DNA of 64,000 nucleotides from Sporomusa ovata DSM 2662 (GTDB lineage Bacteria; Bacillota; Negativicutes; Sporomusales; Sporomusaceae), in the NCBI RefSeq assembly GCF_000445445.1, contig NZ_ASXP01000003.1, positions 930,001-994,000 of the forward strand. Reading direction: 5' to 3'. Shown here piece after piece: positions 54,124 through 61,502 of the stretch. Each line of letters begins with the position of its first letter. Position 1 is the stretch's first letter. Below the pieces are notes generated by a model. It did not search any database, had not been told where the DNA came from, and worked only from the letters and a program-made list of their open reading frames with translations. The translations under genes and the position numbers were made by a program.

Positions 54124-55434
54124 CTACTCAAATTGAGTTGGTTCGGTAATTTCCGTAGTTAAGGCATCCAAAGCCTTTTTAACCATCGCTTTTCTCAAAG
54201 CATGTTCATCGCCCTTATTAAGCTTCGGATTTCCCACCGGATAAGGAATAGCAATCGTCGGGACAATTCGATTAGCGCCGACTGACTCGCTAATTGTCGT
54301 AATGGTAGCCATATGAACAATAGGAATACCATATCTTTCGATTTCTTTTACCATCGTTGCGCCGCAACGTGTACAGGTCCCTCAGGTGGATGTTAAGATA
54401 ACACCATCCACTCCGGCAGCCTTCAACTCAGCGCCTATTTGCATACCGAATTCTACCGATTTACTTACAGCAGTTCCGGTTCCGGTGGTTGTATAGAACC
54501 AGTCAAAAACCTTGCCAATATAACCCTCCGCTTCGAATTCGTTTAAAATATCCAAGGGTGCGACGCGATCAGGGAGCTCATTGGCATATACGGGATCATA
54601 GCCCCCATGAGTTGTATAATAGCAAGGGGCTTCCAGCGCATTCACCGCGCTAACATCGTACTTACCCCATTTTTGTGCACTGGCTGACTGGATTTTGTCC
54701 GGATTTCCTGCCGGAACAATACCGCCTGTAGTACACAAGGCAATGGTAGCCTTACTTAACTCTTTAATTGGTTCAGCAGGAGTCACCACATCAAAAACAG
54801 GCATTGGCATTTCTGTTTCAAACGGCTGTCCTTTCAGGCGGGCAAGTAACATTTCCACCGCCCGTTGCGAACCCCTTTTTTCCGCGAAGAGAGTCTTTCT
54901 CATCCCCCGGGCAATATAACCTTCTGCTTCAGGCGACCCAATTTCGATCCCTTTGGCCAGCTTACAGGCAAGAGACGCCATTAAGGGCAATGCCTTACGC
55001 ATTCCGCCGGCAGAATCGCTTGTTCCTACCACATAGGCGACCGCTTTGCAGTTATCCAGGCCGGGGTTTTCCACATACATACCGGTGACTACCGGAATGT
55101 TCAACTGTTCAGCAACCGTCTTGGCAATCTCTGAACAAGCTACGCCATACCTCCCGGCATTAAAAGCAGGTCCTGCGACAAAAACGTCCGGAGCGGCTTC
55201 TTTTACCATATTCAAAATAACTGCTACCGCTTCATCTTTGTTTTCATTGAAATAGTTATCACCGCAGATAATTGTGCCGGCAATCATTCCCTCTCCCTTG
55301 AGCAATCCTTCAAACCCCATTGCCGGACCAACCTTATCCGGCCTAAATTCCGGCGGCATGCCTGCCTTATCCTCGCCGCCTACTTGACCAAAGAATTGGT
55401 TTACATAGTAGATTACTTTGAATTTGTTGGACAT
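54124..55434 (-). CDS. reductase component B selenoprotein subunit, second type
   Basis: 436 residues through TGA at 54382-54384 (Sec351), motif U-G-T-C-T-R-C, followed by 85 clean residues (MVKEIERYGIPIVHMATI and on). GrdB/GrdF/GrdH family. About half identical to grdH at 25742, so a distinct substrate is likely. ATG after AAAGGAGGG. It stands in a demethylation operon without its own grdA, grdC or grdD and must use those at 29.8-33.3, 39.2 or 40.3-43.7 kb. Confidence 0.87.
54346..54381 (-). promoter_or_regulatory. SECIS-like hairpin of the second component B gene
   Basis: 12 bases after UGA the RNA forms CGUUGC-GGC-GCAACG, the same stem and place as in grdH although the surrounding codons differ. 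The loop is GGC rather than GGU. Confidence 0.6.
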
Positions 55435-55458
55435 ATGTTACCCTCCTTTCTGATGATT

Positions 55459-56745
55459 TTAATATAGTCTACAGGTTACATTGTGGAATCCGATTTCTGA
55501 CGTGGCGCCAATTACAGCATTCAATTCACACATCAAACTGCCGTCTTCCAATAAAGAACCTTCCCAGCCACCGGCTAATACCGAAATAGCTGCCTTATTG
55601 CCGATAACCTTGTCCGCCGGCGGCAATGTAACCACATGACTGACATTTCCCCCGGAAACTACTGCCACCGCCTCTGCTGCCGTGTCAGCTAAAGGCTGGG
55701 ACATGCCGTCCCGTCCTGCACATTCGTCGGTAATTAAAACGGTTTTAATCCCGGATTTTTCACATTTTTTACAAATCATTAAGAGATCAGAGTCAGGGTT
55801 TCCATATCCCTCTTCCGATACAATCACCGCATCGGCACCTAGCATTTTTGCCAGCTTCACAGTAGAATCAGATGCGCGTACTTTTCCGGCTAACGTAGTA
55901 TGCTCCGGAACCATAATGACTCCTAAAAAATTAATTTCCTTACCATGCTGGGCGTACAGATCATAAATAACAGAATTATTTTGGTGCTGGTAGGTTGTAA
56001 TCTTATCGCAAGCCGCAACACAGTTCCCGCTAATTACCGCACTATCTAATTCCTCATTGGCATGCAGCAGGGTTGGCAATATACCCGATTGATTGACACC
56101 GTAAATATAGGTATCATGCAACAGCCCTTGGGTAATATTCATCTCAGCGTAAACCACTTTGGGCAACTCAGGATACTTGGCTGTTTCTTCAAAAATACTG
56201 CCAAGCTCAAAGGTAAGTACCTCGTCCGGGGCTATATCTTTCCCCGCCAGCCCAACAAATTCCGCTGCCCTAAGTCCGGCGATCCTAACGGTTTCTTCAT
56301 GAATATGGGGCTGCAGCCCTTCTTCCACCTTAATATCCACCGTCAAATTATAGGTTTTAGAAAACGGTGTCCACTTGGCCCCTTCACCCCACATATCAAC
56401 GACACCTTCCTGAAAACCAACAATATCACCAATTGTTACCACTGCGGCGCCATATAAAACATGGGTTCTGCCTTCGCCGCACTGCGCCTGTTTGGCCGTA
56501 ACCCCCGGAAAACCGTTAATACCGCCTTGCACTTTTACCCTAGGCTCAATCACGTCTTTTACCGGGATGATTCTTACTTTTTCACCTGGCCTGGCTACGT
56601 CAAGCAAGATATCTTTAATTCTTTCGTCTTGCTTCAGAAAGGCGATCAATCCCTCCTTATCAACGCATAGCACTCCGTCTTTTACAGAGGTCTCACTGCC
56701 TAACTGAATGTCCTTAATAGTAATCCGGCCAATTTCCAGTTTCAA
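55459..56745 (-). CDS. component B pro-protein, second type
   Basis: 428 residues. Family GrdE/GrdG/GrdI. The expected cleavage Cys is C246 in ISGNCVAACDKITTYQHQN, which is closer to the canonical GrdE/GrdG sequence than the copy-1 protein. ITDECAGRDGMSQPL and GGNVSHVVTLPP are further family marks. TTG start after GGGGGTGAG, 11 bases after grdX. Forms component B with the gene at 54124. Sarcosine, glycine or dimethylglycine are possible substrates. Confidence 0.82.
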   Translation of the reverse strand: MKLEIGRITIKDIQLGSETSVKDGVLCVDKEGLIAFLKQDERIKDILLDVARPGEKVRIIPVKDVIEPRVKVQGGINGFPGVTAKQAQCGEGRTHVLYGAAVVTIGDIVGFQEGVVDMWGEGAKWTPFSKTYNLTVDIKVEEGLQPHIHEETVRIAGLRAAEFVGLAGKDIAPDEVLTFELGSIFEETAKYPELPKVVYAEMNITQGLLHDTYIYGVNQSGILPTLLHANEELDSAVISGNCVAACDKITTYQHQNNSVIYDLYAQHGKEINFLGVIMVPEHTTLAGKVRASDSTVKLAKMLGADAVIVSEEGYGNPDSDLLMICKKCEKSGIKTVLITDECAGRDGMSQPLADTAAEAVAVVSGGNVSHVVTLPPADKVIGNKAAISVLAGGWEGSLLEDGSLMCELNAVIGATSEIGFHNVTCRLY

Positions 56746-56756
56746 ACGCTCACCCC

Positions 56757-57137
56757 CTATTGTTTTTCCAACATCCCAATGATAGGCTTATCTAAAATCG
56801 CTTCCAAAAGTATCAGGTCCATCATTTTGTAGTCTTCATCATGTGCAGTGTCAATTTTACGAAATTCCATGTGCTGCTTGTATTTAATAATGCTGTCTTC
56901 AATAATCATTAGTGAGAAAGAATCCACCTTTGTCAGCTTCTTTCCTAAGATTACAGAGCGAAACGGGGAAAACAACATCCGTAAACTGGCAGCTAACGGG
57001 TGGCTGATTAGTTCATAGCCTTCATGGATCAAGTCCCGTACCTTGGTCAAAGTCTCAGCGGCGGAACCTTCCACAAATACCAGATTATCTATTCGTGCTG
57101 CTACTGCTGGATTGTTAGTGACAATTAGGTATTTCAT
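56757..57137 (-). CDS. grdX: GrdX-family protein
   Basis: 126 residues. Small protein known only from glycine/betaine/sarcosine reductase operons; function unknown. The segment GYELISHPLAASLRMLFSPFRSVILG and the acidic closing segment match the family as I know it. Its presence next to component B supports the assignment of the operon. First gene after the sigma-54 promoter. Confidence 0.75.
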   Translation of the reverse strand: MKYLIVTNNPAVAARIDNLVFVEGSAAETLTKVRDLIHEGYELISHPLAASLRMLFSPFRSVILGKKLTKVDSFSLMIIEDSIIKYKQHMEFRKIDTAHDEDYKMMDLILLEAILDKPIIGMLEKQ

Positions 57138-57379
57138 TACAGGTATTCCTTCGCTTTCAATAACTTTAATGTCCGCTTCCGGTGCAGTAATACCGATATA
57201 ACCGGTTTTTCCGGGGGAGACCTTGCAACCTTCCCATCGTCTTGTTTAATGGGCAAGACATGGGAGCTCGCGATCCTAATAAGGATTTTACTCATTACTT
57301 CACCTGCCTTTAAAAATTTTAAATATTTGCTTTATTGTGTTTCTTTCAAATAGTCGAACTAATTGTTAAACATATCTAT

Positions 57380-57395
57380 TGCAATTACTGTGCCA
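57380..57395 (-). promoter_or_regulatory. sigma-54 promoter of the grdX operon
   Basis: On the minus strand TGGCAC-AGTAA-TTGCA, a full match to the -24/-12 consensus TGGCAC-N5-TTGC with correct spacing. The activator gene lies at 59391-61193. Confidence 0.85.
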
Positions 57396-57455
57396 AGTCC
57401 ATTTGGCCGTAAATTTTAGCTAATAGTTGGGCTTATATCTAAATTTTCTTAATTT

Positions 57456-57476
57456 TTTGTCTTATTTTCAGACAAA
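57456..57476. promoter_or_regulatory. activator site (UAS) candidate 1
   Basis: TTTGTCT-TATTTTC-AGACAAA, an inverted repeat with a 7-base spacer, centred about 70 bases upstream of the -24 element. Matches site 2 in its GTCT/AGAC core and spacer length. Confidence 0.6.
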
Positions 57477-57536
57477 TTCTTTTAATCCAAGAAGTAAAAT
57501 CCTTATTCCAGCCTGTCGGTACTGCTATATGTGTCC

Positions 57537-57552
57537 TGTCTGATTTTAAGAC
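57537..57552. promoter_or_regulatory. activator site (UAS) candidate 2
   Basis: TGTCT-GATTTTA-AGAC, the same core and 7-base T-rich spacer as site 1, 79 bases farther upstream. Two phased copies are typical for enhancer-binding proteins. Confidence 0.55.
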
Positions 57553-57691
57553 TAATTTGCGAGGTTAGCTATTTGGGGTACGCATCTTACCCTACGATTT
57601 AGCTTAGAAATCCGCAATATATATGCCTTTTTATAAGAGAGAATAAATATCTCATTTTCGGATATTCACTAAAATACTTGCCGCCTGGCAC

Positions 57692-58348
57692 TTATGAACC
57701 AAAGGGTGCTTTTCTGCTAGGGCACTTCTCTCGGGAACACAATTGGCAGTTTTCATAGGTTCCTTCTTTAGGAAAACGGATTCCAGAGACACTCTTAACC
57801 GGAAGCATAAGGCAACTGTCGGTAAGTCGAACCCCGATTAACGCTTCTACATCGCCTAATAGATTAAATACATGTATTTGCTCAGTGATTGGCCACTCAG
57901 CCAACGAACCGGGATTCATATTGACAGCATGACCTAAACCAAACTCTTTATCTAGTTGTTCCTCAAACAGTTTAATAGCTGAACGCAACACCATTTCCTT
58001 AATCGTATCGGCGCAAAAGTTTGCGAAATAATCTTTATATTGGTTAGACCAGACCTCTAACTCGGTCCCGCAAGTAATAACAAATGGGTACGCCTTTAGC
58101 GCCTCTGCCATGTTCTCTTTTAAAACGCGACTAGTGAGCTTGATTTTATCAATAACAACAAAGTTATCTTCTTTCAACTCAATAGTTGCTTCTTTATAGA
58201 CTATTTTGGGCCTTGCCAGCATCTGCGCTTCGGCAGCCATCCGCTCCACTTCGTCTGAATAGTCGCTTCCTTTCTTAATGTGCAGCTTTTCCAGGAGCTC
58301 GGCAACCTCTATTTCACACGGAAACTTGTCTAATACCACGGTATTCAT
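57692..58348 (-). CDS. protein with MetH activation-domain fold
   Basis: 218 residues after AAGGAGATGG. The C-terminal 110 residues match the vitamin B12-dependent methionine synthase activation domain (AdoMet-binding): MNPGSLAEWPITEQ, DVEALIGVRLTDSCLMLPVKSVSGIRFP, and CQLCSREKCPSR. In MetH this part reductively remethylates the cobalamin. As a separate protein near corrinoid methyltransferases it may help reactivate or bind the corrinoid protein. It is 120 bases after the MeTr gene. Confidence 0.82.
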   Translation of the reverse strand: MNTVVLDKFPCEIEVAELLEKLHIKKGSDYSDEVERMAAEAQMLARPKIVYKEATIELKEDNFVVIDKIKLTSRVLKENMAEALKAYPFVITCGTELEVWSNQYKDYFANFCADTIKEMVLRSAIKLFEEQLDKEFGLGHAVNMNPGSLAEWPITEQIHVFNLLGDVEALIGVRLTDSCLMLPVKSVSGIRFPKEGTYENCQLCSREKCPSRKAPFGS

Positions 58349-58418
58349 AAGCCATCTCCTTCCTTTACATAAAAAGCCTCTCCTATTTCCAGTACCAGTG
58401 ACCCCTGATCCCCTGAGA

Positions 58419-58461
58419 TATAACAGTAGCTACCTGCTCTTTGCAGGTAGCTACTGTTATA
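58419..58461. terminator. hairpin after the methyltransferase gene
   Basis: A 19-bp stem, TATAACAGTAGCTACCTGC with its complement, loop TCTTT. A T-run (CTTTTTAC) stands only on the plus-strand side; on the minus strand none, so its effect on the operon is uncertain. It lies between the genes at 58469 and 57692. Confidence 0.6.
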
Positions 58462-58468
58462 CTTTTTA

Positions 58469-59266
58469 CTAGTCTTCCAATTTGCCTCCCCGGTAGGCGC
58501 TTAAATAATTGGCACAATAGCTATCGCGTCCGGCAATGGTCTCAGCAGCGATTATATTAGCCATCATCTGCCTGTCTAACGGATTTATAATTAAGCCATC
58601 CAAGCCTCGATCAATCGCCATTACGGCAAACGACTGGTTCAGAAGCTTCCGAACGGGTAAACCGTAAGAAATATTCGACAAGCCACACATCGTGTGAACC
58701 CCTTTATAGGTCGTCATGATCCTTTCAACCGCTTCTAAAAATTCAATTCCAAAAGCATCTTTCGTAGACACTGGCTGTACCAGCGGATCAACATAAATAT
58801 TGTCAAGGGGGATATTATTTTGTACTAAACCATTGATAAGTTTATCTGCCACGGCGAGCCTGGCATCTGACGATTCGGGCATCCCTTCATCACTCATGCA
58901 TAAAGCCACGATCTTATGTTCTGTGCCGGCAATCAACGGTAAAATGCCTTCATAGCGTTCTTTCTCCAGTGAGATGGAGTTGATCATGGCGACTCCGCGA
59001 TGGGTGGATAATGCTTTTTCAATCGCTTTTGGATCAGGACTATCAATACAGCAGGGAGCACCTGTAGCCTCTTGTACAACTTCTACAAGCCATGTTAAAT
59101 ATTCGGCTTCTTTATGTACAAAAACCCCGGCATTGACATCAATATAATTGGCACCCGCTTCAAATTGGTCTACAGCTACTTTTTTAATCACTGCCACATC
59201 TTGGGCATCAATTGCAGCCCGAATAGGTTTACGGCTTGCATTGATCAATTCTCCGACTATGAACAT
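58469..59266 (-). CDS. methyl-THF:corrinoid methyltransferase (MtgA/AcsE-like)
   Basis: 265 residues from the ATG at 59266, 8 bases after AGGAGT. Pterin-binding TIM barrel of the DHPS/MeTr family: YIDVNAGVF, PCCIDSPDPKAIEKAL, MCGLSNISYGLPVRKLLNQSF, and GLDGLIINPLD. It moves the methyl group from methyl-corrinoid to tetrahydrofolate. Together with the corrinoid protein and the MttB genes it completes a demethylation pathway into the Wood-Ljungdahl methyl branch. Confidence 0.87.
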   Translation of the reverse strand: MFIVGELINASRKPIRAAIDAQDVAVIKKVAVDQFEAGANYIDVNAGVFVHKEAEYLTWLVEVVQEATGAPCCIDSPDPKAIEKALSTHRGVAMINSISLEKERYEGILPLIAGTEHKIVALCMSDEGMPESSDARLAVADKLINGLVQNNIPLDNIYVDPLVQPVSTKDAFGIEFLEAVERIMTTYKGVHTMCGLSNISYGLPVRKLLNQSFAVMAIDRGLDGLIINPLDRQMMANIIAAETIAGRDSYCANYLSAYRGGKLED

Positions 59267-59308
59267 TCTCAATCACTCCTTTGATAATATTGACACATAG
59301 TAACAATT

Positions 59309-59324
59309 TGCAAGAACTGTGCCA
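59309..59324 (-). promoter_or_regulatory. sigma-54 promoter of the MeTr gene
   Basis: On the minus strand TGGCAC-AGTTC-TTGCA, consensus and spacing perfect, 43 bases before the ATG. The same type of promoter as at 57380, so the two units share control. Confidence 0.85.
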
Positions 59325-59326
59325 AT

Positions 59327-59363
59327 AAAAAAATAAGAACCTGCCCAATTGGGTAAGTTCTTC
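59327..59363 (-). terminator. terminator of the sigma-54 activator gene
   Basis: AAGAAC..CCCAATTGGG..GTTCTT hairpin, followed on the minus strand by a run of T (TTATTTTTTTA). It isolates the activator gene from the promoter just downstream. Confidence 0.8.
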
Positions 59364-59390
59364 GATTAATGTATTCGCGTCCTAATTTAA

Positions 59391-61193
59391 TTAATCCACA
59401 TGTATGCCCATCTCTTTAATTTTTCGGTAAAGAGTGGATCGACTCATCCCTAAATATCTCGCAATATTTTCCTTGGCATGATTACTTGTACCATATCTTT
59501 TTAATGCCTCTTCTATTGCACTTTTTTCTAAATCTGCGATTGATTGAACACTCTCTTGCAGTTCGAGTGGTGATAAAGCCGTAGTGTGCTTAATAATCCG
59601 ATCAGGAAGATAACTTGCATCAATCAATGAATCAGGGCAAACGTTAGCAGAGTATTCAATGGCATTCTCCAATTCCCGGACATTGCCCGGCCAAGAGTAT
59701 CCCACCATTCTCGCTAGCGCATCCTTTGTATAGCCTTTAATATTTTTCCCCAAAATCAAATTATATTTTTGGATAAAACAGTGAACAAGCAGTTCCAAAT
59801 CCTCCATTCTCTCTCTCAATGGAGGAATGTGGAAAGGTATGACACTCAAGCGATAATATAAATCGTTTCGGAATTGATTATCCTTGATCATTTCTTCCAG
59901 ATCCCTGTTAGTAGCAGCAATGATCCGAACATCGATAATCAACGGCTTAACCCCGCCCACTCGTTCAATCGTATATTCTTGTAATACCCGCAAGAGTTTG
60001 ACTTGTAAATGCAACGGCATATCACCGATCTCGTCAAGGAATATGGTTCCGCCATTGGCTAATTCGAATTTACCTGGTTTGCCACTGCGCCGTGCCCCTG
60101 TGAATGCACCTTCTTCATAACCAAACAACTCGCTTTCAAGCAGGTTCTCGGGAATAGCCCCACAATTCACAGCAATGAAAGGCCCCTTCTTTCGTAGACT
60201 TTCATGATGAATCGCACGGGCAAAAAGCTCCTTGCCGGTGCCGCTTTCACCCGTGATAAGGATCGTCGAATCCATTGTCGCCACTCTGCACATTTTCTTT
60301 TTAATATTGGTAATTTTCGTGCTTTGGCCAATAATGCCATCAAAAGTATATTTGCGATCTTCCCGAATAAAACGTCCGGCCAACTTACGCATTTCCCCAA
60401 GCGAGCGAATGGAAAAAACAAAGCCGTTAATAGCTACCCCATACTTCACTTCCGTGATAGTAGCCATAAAATGCAATGTTTGTTGGCCATATTTATAAAA
60501 TATATCTTGTTCTATATACGGCTTAGTCATTTTCAGGAGCGTACTCATGGAAATTCCTGCAAAAACCTCTTCAATCATATATCCATTGAGTAGATTAAGC
60601 GGTACCATAAGAATATCTGTGGCAGATCGATTGACATGAGTTATTTTCCCCTGATAATCAACCGCCACAATTCCTTCCCGTATAGAATTAATCAAGGTGT
60701 CGAATTGTTCAGCCACTTTTTTTGTTCGTTTATATAATGCCCTTTCATTGAGCTTTCCTGAGACTAATTCTACTAAGTGCTGTAAAAAGGTTTCAAGCTT
60801 AGCGGAGTCTTTTAACAAATTCTCTTTTTGTGCTTCATTGAAGGCGTATAGTGAGATGGAACCAACAAATTTATCTCCAAGTTTAATCGGGTATAACAAG
60901 CCCGCCAATACCTTACATGTCTTCTTAAGAGTACAATGCTGGCACAACTTGCCATTTGGCGGATCGAATACTAAAAAACTCTTCTGTGTGCGGCGTAATT
61001 GATAATTTATTGATCCTGAACCATAAACAGTTCCAATTTGATCTTTATATTGTCCAGTCCCCGCTAAGACCTCTAGGTACTCACCTACAATAGCAACCTC
61101 GTAATCAATTACACCTGCAAATGCATCTGCAACCCGTTGGATATAATCTTGAATTGACTTAAGATTAACTAGGTCCGGGCCATCCCTCTTCAA
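59391..61193 (-). CDS. sigma-54-dependent transcriptional activator
   Basis: 600 residues, TTG start after AAAGGAGG. Residues 1-150: sensory domain with a Cys cluster C84-x2-C87-x5-C93, which could hold a metal or redox centre. Residues 160-280: PAS-like. Residues 290-520: AAA+ with GESGTGKE (315-322), the sigma-54 contact loop GAFTGA (362-367) and GGTIFLDEIGD. C-terminal Fis helix-turn-helix (SNHAKENIARYLGMSRSTLYRKI). It is adjacent to the two sigma-54 promoters and probably controls both. Effector unknown. Confidence 0.92.
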   Translation of the reverse strand: MKRDGPDLVNLKSIQDYIQRVADAFAGVIDYEVAIVGEYLEVLAGTGQYKDQIGTVYGSGSINYQLRRTQKSFLVFDPPNGKLCQHCTLKKTCKVLAGLLYPIKLGDKFVGSISLYAFNEAQKENLLKDSAKLETFLQHLVELVSGKLNERALYKRTKKVAEQFDTLINSIREGIVAVDYQGKITHVNRSATDILMVPLNLLNGYMIEEVFAGISMSTLLKMTKPYIEQDIFYKYGQQTLHFMATITEVKYGVAINGFVFSIRSLGEMRKLAGRFIREDRKYTFDGIIGQSTKITNIKKKMCRVATMDSTILITGESGTGKELFARAIHHESLRKKGPFIAVNCGAIPENLLESELFGYEEGAFTGARRSGKPGKFELANGGTIFLDEIGDMPLHLQVKLLRVLQEYTIERVGGVKPLIIDVRIIAATNRDLEEMIKDNQFRNDLYYRLSVIPFHIPPLRERMEDLELLVHCFIQKYNLILGKNIKGYTKDALARMVGYSWPGNVRELENAIEYSANVCPDSLIDASYLPDRIIKHTTALSPLELQESVQSIADLEKSAIEEALKRYGTSNHAKENIARYLGMSRSTLYRKIKEMGIHVD

Positions 61194-61502
61194 AATATTA
61201 CCTCCTTTTATTTTTGGAGATCCATATTAATAGACATAGCCTTATTACCGTATGGGTGATCCTTTAAAGCCGCCATACCAAAATACTGTACCTCTACAAT
61301 TTTAAATTCACATCAATCTCCGCATTTTTTACCTTCTGGCTATTTTCTCCACTTAAACTATATCATCCTGCCAATTTTCCCACATAGTGTAAAGATTTTT
61401 TATAGTAAGCACTATAACCCAAATTAGGGGCTGCCTCATTTATTGAGACAACCCCTCTGTCCAGCCCTGATTCCATCATAGTCATATTCTTTGTACTAGA
61501 AT
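61194..61502. other. intergenic region, MCP terminator and inverted repeat
   Basis: GGGGCTGCCTCA (61427-) pairs with TGAGACAACCCC (to 61454) as a terminator for the minus-strand MCP gene at 61503. TATAGT-AAGC-ACTATA at 61401-61416 is a perfect inverted repeat that may be an operator of the activator gene. The remaining bases are AT-rich. Confidence 0.5.

Larger units (their letters stand above)
57138..57691. promoter_or_regulatory. regulatory region of the grdX operon
   Basis: 554 bases without a gene. It holds a sigma-54 promoter (57380-57395) and two upstream GTCT-N7-AGAC sites, listed separately. The leader from the promoter to grdX is about 230 bases; CTTGCCCATTAAACAAG near 57240-57260 (minus strand) can fold as a hairpin. 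Confidence 0.7.
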
